A stretch of 34,949 bases of DNA from Gammaproteobacteria bacterium (GCA_003353945.1 PIVM01000044.1:1-34949), one strand, 5' to 3'. Numbered from the stretch's first letter, positions 16,707 through 25,952 are shown. Notes: generated by a model from the letters alone, not told the origin. Program-made: numbers and translations.

Positions 16707-16738
16707 AAATGTTTTTGTACTATCATTCAAAAACATTT
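16707..16738. promoter_or_regulatory. Perfect 11-bp-arm dyad in the marC-hydrolase intergenic region
   Basis: AAATGTTTTTG (16707-16717) and CAAAAACATTT (16728-16738) are exact reverse complements with a 10-nt spacer, a geometry typical of a dimeric repressor operator. It lies in the 315-nt divergent region between MarC and the lipoprotein hydrolase. Two loosely related copies of GACTATTGGG/GTCATATTGGG follow. No known regulator consensus was recognised, and the rest of 16593-16907 shows no gene. Confidence 0.45.
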
Positions 16739-16907
16739 GACTATTGGGGGGAAATTTAGTCATATTGGGATAAGCATTGATTAATAATAATTGCGCTTAA
16801 GTCCGCCACATAACTATAGCCGTATCGTTTTGTTTTTAATCATATTTATGTATCTATGGCGGCAAAATTGCCACAATTCCAATAAATGCAATAAAAGGAG
16901 ATCCACC

Positions 16908-18041
16908 ATGGGTTCTTTCTCAAAAACACTTTTTATTACAGCAATTTCACTTTCCTTAACGCCATTTCTTTCCTCTTGTGTTCAGCCTCCTGAGCTACCT
17001 CCTCATATTGGCGATGACAACCCAGATACGTTGGGCACTTGGGCGGTAGGCCACAAATCCTTCACTATTGTTGATGCATCAAGAGGGGATCGGCCATTAT
17101 TGCTCGATGTCTGGTACCCGGTTGACCCGGAAGATGCAACTGCTGGATTCAGAACTACCTACCCTCTAGTAGGACCACTGGGTATCGAGTCAACGGTAAG
17201 CATTGAAAAAGCGCCAATATCTGACGTAACAGAACGAAAACTGATTGTGTTTTCGCACGGTTATAATGGCACCAATACGCAGTCAACACACCTAATGGAG
17301 ACTCTGGCCAGTCACGGCTTTATCGTTGCCTCGCCTGAACATACCGGAAATGCGCAACCGTCTCCGACCGACACTTGGGAGGTTGCCGCCTCAAACCGGG
17401 TGCCCGATGTGTCATTCGTTATTGATTCACTGCTTGCACGCAGCAGTTACCCTAGCGATGCCTTTTATCAACGCATCGACGACCAGGGAATCGGTGTAAC
17501 CGGCCACTCTTTTGGCGGCGCAACCTCTATGGGTATGGCGGTCGGCTGGGCGGTCGGCACCGCTGACACTCGTGTGACGGCTATAGCCCCCATTTCAGGT
17601 GTAATGGATTACTTCACTGCTTTGCTTCCAGACGTTGTAGTACCCGTCATGTTGCTGGGCGGCACAGAAGATGAGTCAGTTCCTATAGAGAACAACGATA
17701 ATGCCTATGAACTCATTCCAGGCACTGTTTATCAAGCAGACATTGTTGGTGCGACGCATACTCATTTCGCCAACGTCTGCGAGATCGGCAACTTCCTGAT
17801 TGATGAGCTAAACATCTCAATAGCAGATTGGCCAGCTTTGGGGGCTGAAGCTCTGACTGAGCCTTATCAGCAAACCTGTGCCGAAGGCGCATTTTCAATT
17901 GATCAAGCAACCCGTTTACAAAACTTGTACGTCGTCTCGTTTTTTAAACGACACTTATTGGGATTAACGGACTATGACCAATATCTGTCAAAAACCTATG
18001 CTCTAAATAATGAACCTGATATCAACTTTAGAGCGAAATAG
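16908..18041 (+). CDS. Lipoprotein alpha/beta hydrolase (PAF-acetylhydrolase-like)
   Basis: The 377-residue product starts at ATG 16908, directly behind AAAGGAG. The longer frame from 16791 lacks such a site and puts an untypical leader before the signal. A lipoprotein signal peptide ends in a LSSC lipobox (Cys24), with no Asp at +2, so outer membrane attachment is expected. The hydrolase core shows the oxyanion-region strand LIVFSHGYNG, nucleophile elbow GHSFGG with Ser201, a candidate acid in LGGTEDESVP, and a candidate His in GATHTHF. The overall pattern resembles PAF-acetylhydrolase/dienelactone hydrolase families, so an ester or lipid substrate is likely. It appears monocistronic, followed by a GC-rich hairpin. 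Confidence 0.8.
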   Translation: MGSFSKTLFITAISLSLTPFLSSCVQPPELPPHIGDDNPDTLGTWAVGHKSFTIVDASRGDRPLLLDVWYPVDPEDATAGFRTTYPLVGPLGIESTVSIEKAPISDVTERKLIVFSHGYNGTNTQSTHLMETLASHGFIVASPEHTGNAQPSPTDTWEVAASNRVPDVSFVIDSLLARSSYPSDAFYQRIDDQGIGVTGHSFGGATSMGMAVGWAVGTADTRVTAIAPISGVMDYFTALLPDVVVPVMLLGGTEDESVPIENNDNAYELIPGTVYQADIVGATHTHFANVCEIGNFLIDELNISIADWPALGAEALTEPYQQTCAEGAFSIDQATRLQNLYVVSFFKRHLLGLTDYDQYLSKTYALNNEPDINFRAK

Positions 18042-18079
18042 AACAGTAGAAACAAATAACGGTTTTCACTCCGTACTCA

Positions 18080-18108
18080 CCCCCTCCCCTACAGTATAGG
18101 GGAGGGGG
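18080..18108 (+). terminator. GC-rich hairpin after the hydrolase gene
   Basis: CCCCCTCCCCTA (18080-18091) pairs perfectly with TAGGGGAGGGGG (18097-18108) around a 5-nt loop, 38 nt after the stop codon. It should form a very stable stem. No T-tract follows, so it could act as a partial terminator or 3'-end stabiliser. Confidence 0.55.
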
Positions 18109-18225
18109 AACGGATTCAGCACCAACTGGTTTATGGGCGAGGAGCATCTGCACCCGGCGTGGACATTCGGTCCCGAAGGCGAACGCTTTGAAGTAAATGC
18201 TAATTTTCTTCCCTTTTACATCAAG

Positions 18226-18597
18226 CTATTCAGGCAATGTATAATAATCACCCTTACTATCATCGAAAATATTTTTCATGAATTTAAGATTGGTTGGAGA
18301 ATCTATTGTTCCTACAGAGATAACAATCTTCTCACCATCTTTATTATCTTTAAAAACCGATGAACCACAATCGGGACAAAATCCACGCCTTGCTTTTTCA
18401 GATGATTCATACCAACTAAGCTTGTCCTTGCCTTGTGTTATCTCAAATTCAGAAAGATTTGCAACTGCATAAGCTGAATAATGCCCATGCCAGCGACGAC
18501 AATCACCGCAATGGCAATGGATTACACCCACGAGCTCTCCACTAACTTTATATTGAACAGCGCCACAATGACAGCCACCTTTTATCTCATTTGACAT
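18226..18597 (-). CDS. GFA/CENP-V family zinc protein
   Basis: The 123-residue product starts at ATG 18597 seven nt after AGGAG. It shows the glutathione-dependent formaldehyde-activating (GFA) fold signature: GGCHCGAVQY with paired cysteines, HCHCGDCRRWHG, and RGFCPDCGSSVF, seven cysteines that bind two zinc ions in the family. The C-terminus stops at KGDYYTLPE, a few residues earlier than many relatives (which end DYY.I.DGLP). Substrate varies within this family and formaldehyde chemistry should not be assumed. It stands alone, convergent with the hydrolase gene. Confidence 0.88.
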   Translation of the reverse strand: MSNEIKGGCHCGAVQYKVSGELVGVIHCHCGDCRRWHGHYSAYAVANLSEFEITQGKDKLSWYESSEKARRGFCPDCGSSVFKDNKDGEKIVISVGTIDSPTNLKFMKNIFDDSKGDYYTLPE

Positions 18598-18896
18598 TAG
18601 TTTTCTCCTGGTAACAGATTCGGCCTTATTTTATCACAAATTATTGCATTATTTTACATACAGATAGTCTCAACATATCGGACATATTTTGAGCGCAACT
18701 AAACCATTTTACGCATTGCCAGCATAGTCACGTTCATGGATTCCGTGGGTTAGTTTCCCGAAACGAATTGAGAAATAACCACCAGTCCGTTTCATTTTTG
18801 AATTTGACTTAGCAATTTACACCAAACATCAAAAGAAAACGCGTGTTGGCAGGAATTCGGTAAAATCCGCCAAGAGGGGTTATTTTATTGATTTAA
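18598..18896. other. Intergenic region left of repeat element copy 3
   Basis: About 300 nt without a recognisable gene. An open plus-strand stretch from about 18800 (LAIYTKHQKKTRVG) runs into the element. It lacks a start codon and matches no family I know. It could be the debris of a gene truncated by the element. Confidence 0.3.
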
Positions 18897-19054
18897 GGGC
18901 CTTGGAAATAATAAATTTTCCAATTAGGCGCAGAATCATGCTTTCTCACTGAGGCGTTCAAATGGTAGCATATTGGAATATGTAGGCATTTGAACAACGA
19001 AGGTGAGGGAGCAGGGAGCAAGCGTAATTGGATAATTTATTTTTTCCGCGGCCC
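18897..19054 (+). repeat. Palindromic MITE-like element, copy 3 (158 nt, reference copy)
   Basis: A complete element flanked by TAA at 18894-18896 and 19055-19057. The terminal 30 bases at each end are inverted repeats with 26 of 30 positions matching (GGGCCttGGAAAtAATAAATTtTCCAATTA against its partner). Inside, GCTTTCTCAC pairs imperfectly with GTGAGGGAGC, GTTCAAATG with CATTTGAAC, and CATATT with AATATG. Nearly the whole element could therefore fold into one long hairpin. It carries no protein gene of its own. It lies 21 nt past the cheR stop, at the end of the chemotaxis operon. Confidence 0.9.
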
Positions 19055-19075
19055 TAACTTCCCCACTCATAAATA

Positions 19076-19933
19076 TCAACACACACGTCGGTAAACCGAC
19101 GGTTGCACCATAGTCAATTTCTCGTTGATGCCATGCAGACTCTCTGAATGACCCACAAAAAAGTAACCACCCGGTTTCAGCGCCTGATACATCCGCGCCA
19201 CTAACTTACGCTTGGTTGGCACATCAAAATAAATCATCACATTACGCAGGAAGATAACATCAAATTGGCCTATTCCGCTCCAGGGACCATTGAGATTCAA
19301 GGGTTTGAATTGCACCCTTTTCCGCAAAGACTCATCCATGGTCAGCATTCCTTCATAGTCGCCAATGCCCTTGAGACAATATCGCTGCAAATAGGATCGT
19401 GGAATTTTTTTTGCAGCATCCACAGGATAGTGTGCCCGTTGCGCACACTCCAGAACATGACTATTGATATCCGTACCCAGAATCGTCCATAGGCGTGAAT
19501 AACCTATTTGATCGGCCAACAGCATGGCTAGACTGTAGGCTTCCTCTCCCGTGGAAGACGCTGCACTCCAGATCCGCAACGTACCATTTCGTTCCAGCTC
19601 AGGGATCACTGTTTCTCGTAAACAATCAAAGTGCTTTTCTTCCCTAAAAAAATAGGTTTCATTGGTGGTTAGCAGATCCACCAATATTTGCATCTCCTGC
19701 GGAAAATCCTTGTCTGTGACTATATCGAAATACTCTTTGAAGCTCGCCAGCCGGTAGTGCCGCAAGCGTTTTAACAAACGACCTCGCACCAAATCCTTTT
19801 TCGCTGGCGAAAGAAATACACCTACGCGTGAGTGCATTAACTCAGCGAACAGACGAAACTCTCGATCATGAATTTCGGCTGCTTGTACCGTTTCATGATC
19901 CGCGATCGTCTGGTGAACCGCTAGATTATTCAT
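19076..19933 (-). CDS. cheR: CheR chemoreceptor methyltransferase
   Basis: A 285-residue SAM-dependent glutamate methyltransferase that methylates chemoreceptors. The N-terminal helical domain (FAELMHSRVGVFLSPAKKDLV) is followed by TNETYFFREEKHF and then the SAM-binding core: LRIWSAASSTGEEAYSLAML, TILGTDINSHVL and FDVIFLRNVMIYFD. All usual landmarks are intact and the length is normal. It is the last gene of the operon, 25 nt after cheA. Its usual partners cheB and cheD are not found here. A repeat element lies immediately downstream. Confidence 0.93.
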   Translation of the reverse strand: MNNLAVHQTIADHETVQAAEIHDREFRLFAELMHSRVGVFLSPAKKDLVRGRLLKRLRHYRLASFKEYFDIVTDKDFPQEMQILVDLLTTNETYFFREEKHFDCLRETVIPELERNGTLRIWSAASSTGEEAYSLAMLLADQIGYSRLWTILGTDINSHVLECAQRAHYPVDAAKKIPRSYLQRYCLKGIGDYEGMLTMDESLRKRVQFKPLNLNGPWSGIGQFDVIFLRNVMIYFDVPTKRKLVARMYQALKPGGYFFVGHSESLHGINEKLTMVQPSVYRRVC

Positions 19934-19958
19934 CTATCATATCCTATACCCACTTTTC

Positions 19959-22178
19959 CTAATGTAGCCGAGCACCTTGTTCATTATCGACTGTTTGCAA
20001 CACAGGCCGATTGACCGCTGTCTGGCGTTCACCCACCGCACGATGAATCAAAGTGGGCACATCCAGAATAATCGCCACTTCACCAGTACCCAAAATAGTG
20101 GAGCCACGAATAGCTCGGAGGTGCCTGAACAATTTACCCAGGGGTTTAATCACGGTCTGCAGCTCACCGAACAGACGGTCAACCACCAATCCAGCCTTCT
20201 GCGTGCCTACCTGTACCACAACGATCTGTTCTCGATCATGCTCACTCGCCTGATGCGACAAAACATCACGCAATCGCAGAAACGGCAAGACTTCACCTCG
20301 CAAATTAATGTAGTGCTCACCGTGGGATTCCTGTGTATCGGCCTCTGACAACTCGATACACTCCTGCACCATATCTAACGGGATGACATAAGACGACTCC
20401 CCCACTCCTACTAAAAACCCATCAATAATAGCCAGACTCAATGGCAATCTTATACGTACTGTGGTGCCTTCTCCCAGTTCGCTGTCAATATCCACCGTGC
20501 CACTTAAGGCCTCAATATTGCGACGCACTACATCCATACCGACACCGCGACCAGACAGGTCCGTGATTTCCTGAGCGGTGGAAAAGCCAGCTTCAAGAAT
20601 CAGGCGATAAATCTCTTTTGTATCCAATTCCTGATTGGCATCAACCAAGCCTTTTTCACGCGCTCTTGCCAACAGCTTTTCCGGATCGAGACCCGCGCCA
20701 TCATCGGCCACTTCAATCACAATGCCACCGGAATCATGAAAGGCATTGAGATACACTACGCCTTCGGTCGGTTTGCCCAGAGCCTCACGCTGCTCCGGCA
20801 ATTCCAGCCCGTGATCCATGGCATTGCGTACAAGGTGCATCAGAGGGTCACCGATTTTTTCAATTACCGTCTTATCCAGTTCGGTATCAGCACCGTAGAT
20901 CTCTAGCTTAATAGCTTTACCCAGATCCTTACTCACATCACGTACCACACGATTAAACCGGTTGAAGCTTTCACCAATCGGCACCATACGCAACTGCAGG
21001 GCATGATCACGAATCTCTTCCACCAGATGCGACATACCAGATACGGTTTCCGATAATGCCTCATCATCAATACGTCTGGCCTGTATCTGGTTGCCCGCAC
21101 CGGCAATCACCAATTCGCCCACCAGATTAATCAATTTATCCAGTCGAGCTGCGTCCACCCGCACTGATTTGGCCGTATTATGCTGAGCACGTACCTTTGC
21201 TTGTTTCTCTAGTGCCACATCTACCACTTCAGGATGAACCGTTTGCTGCTTCACCAACACTTCACCCAAGCGACTTGCTTCATCCGGCACAGCCTGCTCG
21301 CGCAACTGTGCTTGACAATGCAGCGCTATCTGCAGTTCATCGTCAGTCAATGCACCGCAGCGGTTTAAAATAACACCTAACAATTCTGCCTCTTCAGGCA
21401 GGTTCTCGATCAAGTCGGCATATTCTGAAATCTTTGCCTGCGGCGGCAAGATATAGAGCGTGCACTCTTCTCTTACAAATTCGAAGGCGCCCTCAATTTC
21501 GGTTTTGCTGGCATCGCTGGTCAATGAAATCTCAAACCCTAAGTAGTTGCTTTCAGGATCTATCGATTCCAGTGAGGGCAGCTTATCAAAGACCGTGGTG
21601 ACATCAGTGATCTCTCCTAACTTTTCCAAATAACGTAAAAAAGGGGCCGGATCGAGACCAAGGCGATAAACATCTTCAGAAAAACGAATGGAGATATGCC
21701 ATTGATCCGTCATCACACATGGCCCGCTTTCTCGTTCGACTTTACCGCCAACAACCGCTGGTATACCCGCTTGAGCGGATGCGCCCTCCACCTCTGTCGA
21801 CTGAAAGCCAGTTAAACGCTGGAGTATCCCGTCACCCTGATGACTTAAGGCTTCTGAAAGTTCTTCCTCTCGGATTGCCAAATCAACCAATGCGCCGATA
21901 TGATCTTTTGAAGCCAGTAAGGCCGCCACCAGATCCTCGCTGATCTGGATTTCGCCATCACGCAATCTATCCAGTACGTTCTCCACCACATGGGTAAAGC
22001 CAACGACATGGGTAAAACCAAAAATGCCAGAAGATCCTTTAATCGTATGGGCTGTTCGAAACAAGGCATTCATCACCTCTGCGTCACCGCCCTCCTCCAA
22101 CTCCAGCAATATGTCCTCCATTTCCTGCAGCAATTCCTGGCTTTCTTCCACAAAGATATCTAAGGGATTTTCGCTCAT
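19959..22178 (-). CDS. cheA: CheA chemotaxis histidine kinase
   Basis: A 739-residue cytoplasmic kinase. The P1 Hpt domain carries phospho-acceptor His44 (RTAHTIKGSS). A middle region (about 165-330) has two unusual segments, WHISIRFSEDVYRLGLDPAP and a Glu-rich helical linker, in place of a standard P2. Dimerisation (RLDKLINLVGELVIAGA), the HATPase with HLVRNAMDHGLE and GRGVGMDVVRRNI, and a C-terminal CheW-like domain follow. An 18-bp near-exact tandem repeat at 21988-22023 encodes GFTHVVGFTHVV in P1. Family members usually have a related, non-identical pair there, so this is probably sequence convergence rather than extra length. The neighbours are STAS and cheR. Confidence 0.93.
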   Translation of the reverse strand: MSENPLDIFVEESQELLQEMEDILLELEEGGDAEVMNALFRTAHTIKGSSGIFGFTHVVGFTHVVENVLDRLRDGEIQISEDLVAALLASKDHIGALVDLAIREEELSEALSHQGDGILQRLTGFQSTEVEGASAQAGIPAVVGGKVERESGPCVMTDQWHISIRFSEDVYRLGLDPAPFLRYLEKLGEITDVTTVFDKLPSLESIDPESNYLGFEISLTSDASKTEIEGAFEFVREECTLYILPPQAKISEYADLIENLPEEAELLGVILNRCGALTDDELQIALHCQAQLREQAVPDEASRLGEVLVKQQTVHPEVVDVALEKQAKVRAQHNTAKSVRVDAARLDKLINLVGELVIAGAGNQIQARRIDDEALSETVSGMSHLVEEIRDHALQLRMVPIGESFNRFNRVVRDVSKDLGKAIKLEIYGADTELDKTVIEKIGDPLMHLVRNAMDHGLELPEQREALGKPTEGVVYLNAFHDSGGIVIEVADDGAGLDPEKLLARAREKGLVDANQELDTKEIYRLILEAGFSTAQEITDLSGRGVGMDVVRRNIEALSGTVDIDSELGEGTTVRIRLPLSLAIIDGFLVGVGESSYVIPLDMVQECIELSEADTQESHGEHYINLRGEVLPFLRLRDVLSHQASEHDREQIVVVQVGTQKAGLVVDRLFGELQTVIKPLGKLFRHLRAIRGSTILGTGEVAIILDVPTLIHRAVGERQTAVNRPVLQTVDNEQGARLH

Positions 22179-22195
22179 ATTATGTCTCCATGCAG

Positions 22196-22525
22196 TCAGT
22201 GCGTTGTCGACGCTTCGGACGGCATTAAAATTTGATCGCCAAAGAACTGTTCAATTCCAAACAAGTGAATAATGTCGACTACGTGGACACTGTGATTTAC
22301 AAAACGCACCGGCTTATCCTGCGCAATGGCTGTTTGCTTCAGTGCCAGCAGTAATTGCAGACCGGCACTGTCAATCTCATCGACCCGTGACAAATCCACT
22401 TCCAGCTCGGCGCAATCGCAATACGCATTGAGCAATTCATCTCGCATTGCCGCCGCCTGATAGATCGTCATCTTTTCATGAACCTGGCAACAACTACGTG
22501 TTCCATCCTTATTGACTTCTATCAT
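22196..22525 (-). CDS. STAS domain protein (anti-sigma-factor-antagonist-like)
   Basis: The 109-residue, single-domain STAS protein has the conserved phosphorylatable serine in DEIDSAGLQLLLALK (Ser53). STAS proteins next to cheA occur in several alternative chemosensory operons, where they may act as switchable partners or extra phosphorylation targets. Their exact role is unsettled. It lies between cheW and cheA with gaps of 5 and 17 nt, so it is clearly part of the operon. Length and fold are standard. Confidence 0.85.
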   Translation of the reverse strand: MIEVNKDGTRSCCQVHEKMTIYQAAAMRDELLNAYCDCAELEVDLSRVDEIDSAGLQLLLALKQTAIAQDKPVRFVNHSVHVVDIIHLFGIEQFFGDQILMPSEASTTH

Positions 22526-22530
22526 ATCTG

Positions 22531-23142
22531 TTATCCTTCCGCTTGGGGCTGTATAGCATCATCTTCTGAATCTACGGAATTTGAGAAATCGCCTTCTAAA
22601 TGAGAGGGTTCTTTCGGCTCAGCTAACTCCCCTAACAAAACCACATCGTGAAGTGACAACACTCGATCAATATCCAGCAAAATAATAAAGTTATCACCAA
22701 CCTTTCCCATGCCGTACATGAAATCAGTATTGATGGCACCATCAAATGAAGGAGCCGGGCGAATATCCTCTTGTCCAATATCAATGACCTGATGAACCGC
22801 ATCAATCAGCAAGCCCACTTCCATTTCTTCGGATTTACCAGCAGCCAGCTCAACAATCACAATACAGGTTCGCTGCGCCACCTGCGTCGGCGTTTTATCC
22901 AGGCGAAGCGCCAAATCAACCACAGGCACCACCTGGCCACGCAAATTCAAGGCACCGCAGATAAACGCAGGCATTCTCGGAATCGGTGTCAACTCACAGT
23001 ATTCAATGATTTCTTTCACTCTGAGAATATTGATACCAAACTCTTCATTGCCAGCGGCCAGCGAGAGATAACGGTCCTGATCGTCATTACTCTCAATGGC
23101 CTCTTTACTCCGTATATTAAGTGTTATCAATTGTCTAGCCAT
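22531..23142 (-). CDS. cheW: CheW-like coupling protein (second of two)
   Basis: The 203-residue product starts at ATG 23142 (MARQLITLNI), which has GGAG seven nt upstream. The longer frame from 23166 lacks a good site. CheW landmarks are YLSLAAGNEEFGINILRVKE, the conserved ALNLRGQVVPVVDLALRL and MYGMGKVGDNFIILLDIDRV. An acidic, disordered tail of about 35 residues follows. It links receptors to CheA. It overlaps the preceding cheW by 8 nt. The two copies are clearly paralogous but diverged, suggesting separate receptor or array roles. Confidence 0.9.
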   Translation of the reverse strand: MARQLITLNIRSKEAIESNDDQDRYLSLAAGNEEFGINILRVKEIIEYCELTPIPRMPAFICGALNLRGQVVPVVDLALRLDKTPTQVAQRTCIVIVELAAGKSEEMEVGLLIDAVHQVIDIGQEDIRPAPSFDGAINTDFMYGMGKVGDNFIILLDIDRVLSLHDVVLLGELAEPKEPSHLEGDFSNSVDSEDDAIQPQAEG

Positions 23143-23707
23143 GAGCACTCTCCTCGATCTGGGCACTGCTATCCACGTCTTTCATAGACTCGGCCAGCTC
23201 TTCAACCGCACCGACCTGCTCCATATCCAGTAAGATCACAAATTCATTGTTACGCTTACCCATGCCCGCGATATAATCACTGCGAATGTCTACACCAAAG
23301 CTAGGCGGCGGTTCAATGGCTGAGTCCGGTATTTGAGCCACCGCATCAACGGCATCCACGTACAACCCGCATTCGAAGTACTCACTGGCCCCTTTGACTT
23401 CGACCAGAATAAAACAACTTCGATTGCTCGGAGGCTGCGATGGCTTGTCAAGCCTTACAGCCAAATCGATCACTGGCAATACACTGCCACGCAAATTGAA
23501 TACCCCTCGAATAAACGACGGCGCCAGGGGCACTTGAGTCAGTGCACCGTACTCGATAATTTCCTTGACGTGGCCAAGATCAATGCCGTACACCATCTCA
23601 TTAACCACAAAGGTCAGATACTTCGATTGCTCAAGCTTTTCCTTGCCTATCACGGGCATCAACTCGTCGTTTTTGACCATTAGTTCACTTTGATTGGTCA
23701 TCGTCAT
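23135..23707 (-). CDS. cheW: CheW-like coupling protein (first of two)
   Basis: The product is about 190 residues. I prefer ATG 23707, which has GGAG nine nt upstream, over the GTG at 23722 that abuts the receptor stop. The CheW fold is clear: KYLTFVVNEMVYGIDLGHVK, GVFNLRGSVLPVIDLAVRL and IAGMGKRNNEFVILLDMEQV. A 30-residue N-terminal extension and an acidic C-terminus are not part of the core domain. It follows the chemoreceptor gene directly, which makes it the natural coupling protein for that receptor. Confidence 0.9.
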   Translation of the reverse strand: MTMTNQSELMVKNDELMPVIGKEKLEQSKYLTFVVNEMVYGIDLGHVKEIIEYGALTQVPLAPSFIRGVFNLRGSVLPVIDLAVRLDKPSQPPSNRSCFILVEVKGASEYFECGLYVDAVDAVAQIPDSAIEPPPSFGVDIRSDYIAGMGKRNNEFVILLDMEQVGAVEELAESMKDVDSSAQIEESAHG

Positions 23708-23722
23708 AGCACTCTTCTCCAC

Positions 23723-25648
23723 TTAAGCAAACCGGACAAAGTCACCGTCTTCTGCTTGCGTGTCTATGGATTGTTCCACCTGACCGGATAAGTCCTTTTT
23801 TTGAGTTGACGATTTTGTCGACCGAGCTGACCGCCCGCCCGCGTGTTGACTGGTTTTTTCCCTGGTACCCAGTTTGAAAAAGCCAATAATTTCACGCAGT
23901 GACTCCGCCTGATTGCTCATTTCATCAGCCGTAGCTGCCAGTTCCTCGGAGGAGGCACCACTGCTCTGCACGGACTGACTCTGTTGTTCAGCAGCAGAAT
24001 TGACCTGCTGAATGCCACCGGCCTGTTCTTCTGACGCAGCCGAAATCTCCTGCACCAGTTCGGCCGTACCCTGAATCGCTGGCACGATCTCTTTAATTAA
24101 CTCCCCGGCCGCTTCTGCGGTCTTAACGCTATTGCCCGTCAGGCCACTGATCTCCTGCGCTGAATCCTGACTACGCTCGGCCAGTTTACGCACCTCATCA
24201 GCCACTACCGCAAACCCTTTTCCATGTTCACCCGCGCGGGCTGCTTCAATCGCTGCATTAAGTGCCAACAGATTGGTTTTGTAGGCAATATCATTAATCA
24301 GATCGATCTTTTCAGCAATCTGCTGCATTGCCGTCACCGTGTTCTGAACAGCCTCACCCCCTTCGTTCGCCTGTTTGGCCGCTTTCTGAGCCATAGCATC
24401 CGTCGTTTTGGCATTCTCGGCATTCTGACTCACCGAGGCGCTCATCTGCTCCAGTGACGCACTGGTTTCTTCGACTGTGGACGCCATCTCGCTGGCACCC
24501 TGACTTAAGGCCTGTGCCGTTGAGCTGACCTGATTCGAGGCGGTCGCCACGCCATCCACCGATTCACTGATGTTCAACAACACGGTTTGTATCTTGTCTA
24601 AAAATCCGTTGATTGCATCCGCCGATTGTCCAATTTCATCCTTACCGAAATGAGGTATACGTTTCGTTAAATCACCTTCGCCTGATTGTAAATCTTCAGC
24701 AGCGCTCCTTAATGCCAGCGCGGGTCGCGTGATAGCGCGTGTTGCGACAATCATTAACCCGATCAGTACAACGCTTAACACAATCATTGCGCCGTAGAAG
24801 AGAGCATTCACCCGGTTATTATTGCCAGCTTGAAAGACCGCGTTTTCCTCTATGGATCGATGGGAGAATTCCTCTAACTGGGTTAACAAAGGATCCATGC
24901 TGTGAATCGCTTCACGCATCACCTCAACCTGTGTTGCAACTGCCACTGTTCCTGACACCATTGCAGCAAAAGCCTTGTGGTAAGCATTCATGTCTTTGGT
25001 GATGCTGTCTTTCGTATTGTCACGTATATTAGCCTTCTTTATCGCTGACTCAAATTCACTTTTTCGATCGGCCATTCGCTTCACGTATTTATCGGCTCCA
25101 CGGGCGAGATAGTCCTTTTCATGACGTCGCATCATCAACATCGTCACCATCAAGCCATCACTATCCACTTTCCCCAGATCTTCCTCGACACTATGAACCG
25201 ATGCGCGCAATACCCCTAACAGTCCGGATTTTTCATCAAGGCCCAATTCCTTTTTTCGCTCGCCAAGTTCGATAAAAGCTGTCTGATATTTCTGGGTTGC
25301 TTCACTCACAGAACTGACCAATTGTTTTTCTTCCCCTGTTTTTACCAAAGAATCCAATTGATTAATGTGCTTTTCCAGTTTGACCATTTCCCCCTTGTGC
25401 TTATCTAAATATTTTGCATCATTACGCAAAATAAAATCTTTTTCTCGCCGCCGCCCTAACAGCGAAGCGATTTCAATTTCGCTGATCGCACTCTGAATAC
25501 CGCTTATGCGCTCTTGCTCAACACGGCCCTCATTTCTTAACGAGACGCCATATTGGAAAACAATCGAAATTCCCAGCAACCCAATGATTAATACACCGGC
25601 TAACACACCCATTTTGTAAGCTATTTTTAAATCACTATACCATCTCAT
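23723..25648 (-). CDS. Methyl-accepting chemotaxis protein with HBM-type sensor
   Basis: The 641-residue receptor starts at ATG 25648 behind GAGGAAGGA. The membrane helix at about 14-32 is followed by a helical bimodular-type (HBM) periplasmic sensor of about 240 residues. Its two halves both show the RR.EKD motif ([12 protein letters not shown] and [12 protein letters not shown]). A second helix at about 283-303, a HAMP domain and the signalling hairpin tip ([20 protein letters not shown]) follow. HBM receptors elsewhere sense organic acids or amines, but ligand residues cannot be assigned here. No C-terminal pentapeptide tether for CheR is visible. It is the first gene of the operon. Confidence 0.92.
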   Translation of the reverse strand: MRWYSDLKIAYKMGVLAGVLIIGLLGISIVFQYGVSLRNEGRVEQERISGIQSAISEIEIASLLGRRREKDFILRNDAKYLDKHKGEMVKLEKHINQLDSLVKTGEEKQLVSSVSEATQKYQTAFIELGERKKELGLDEKSGLLGVLRASVHSVEEDLGKVDSDGLMVTMLMMRRHEKDYLARGADKYVKRMADRKSEFESAIKKANIRDNTKDSITKDMNAYHKAFAAMVSGTVAVATQVEVMREAIHSMDPLLTQLEEFSHRSIEENAVFQAGNNNRVNALFYGAMIVLSVVLIGLMIVATRAITRPALALRSAAEDLQSGEGDLTKRIPHFGKDEIGQSADAINGFLDKIQTVLLNISESVDGVATASNQVSSTAQALSQGASEMASTVEETSASLEQMSASVSQNAENAKTTDAMAQKAAKQANEGGEAVQNTVTAMQQIAEKIDLINDIAYKTNLLALNAAIEAARAGEHGKGFAVVADEVRKLAERSQDSAQEISGLTGNSVKTAEAAGELIKEIVPAIQGTAELVQEISAASEEQAGGIQQVNSAAEQQSQSVQSSGASSEELAATADEMSNQAESLREIIGFFKLGTREKTSQHAGGRSARSTKSSTQKKDLSGQVEQSIDTQAEDGDFVRFA

Positions 25649-25906
25649 ATTTCTAATCCTTCCTCTTACGATGTTTCTCAGTTTTCATTAATTGCAATGG
25701 AATTACGTCCCTATTTTGAATTGAGCTCCTGTTTTAAATTGAGTTCCTATCCCAATTTAAACACCCAATACCTGCCAGTAATAAGTGCATACAATAGTAA
25801 TAGACGTATTGCTGAATTTTTTATGTAGGATTAGTTTTCTCTGTTATGTCAGAAAACTCCTACACTGACACTCATGTCTGCACATGGCGTAGTCTGCCAA
25901 ATACCA

Positions 25907-25952
25907 ATCTCCTATCTCCTATCTCCTATCTCCTATCTCCTATCTCCTATCT
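25907..25952. repeat. Heptanucleotide (ATCTCCT) tandem array
   Basis: Six exact copies of ATCTCCT plus four bases of a seventh. On the minus strand, the sense strand of the chemoreceptor operon, it reads as repeated AGGAGAT, resembling serial ribosome-binding sites. It lies about 260 nt upstream of the receptor start. Perfect short units of this kind tend to vary in copy number by slippage. Confidence 0.9.

Noticed and set aside
16791-16907. Upstream extension of the lipoprotein hydrolase by 39 codons
   Set aside because: The ATG at 16908 has an ideal ribosome site and yields a proper lipoprotein signal. The extension would bury that signal.
18133-18363. Plus-strand frame starting MGEEHLHPAWTFGPEG
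   Set aside because: Its second half lies over the GFA gene's antisense strand. Its first half resembles no family I know, so it may be debris but cannot be supported as a gene.
25907-25952. CRISPR-like array
   Set aside because: The units are 7 nt and contiguous with no spacers, so it is a simple tandem repeat.
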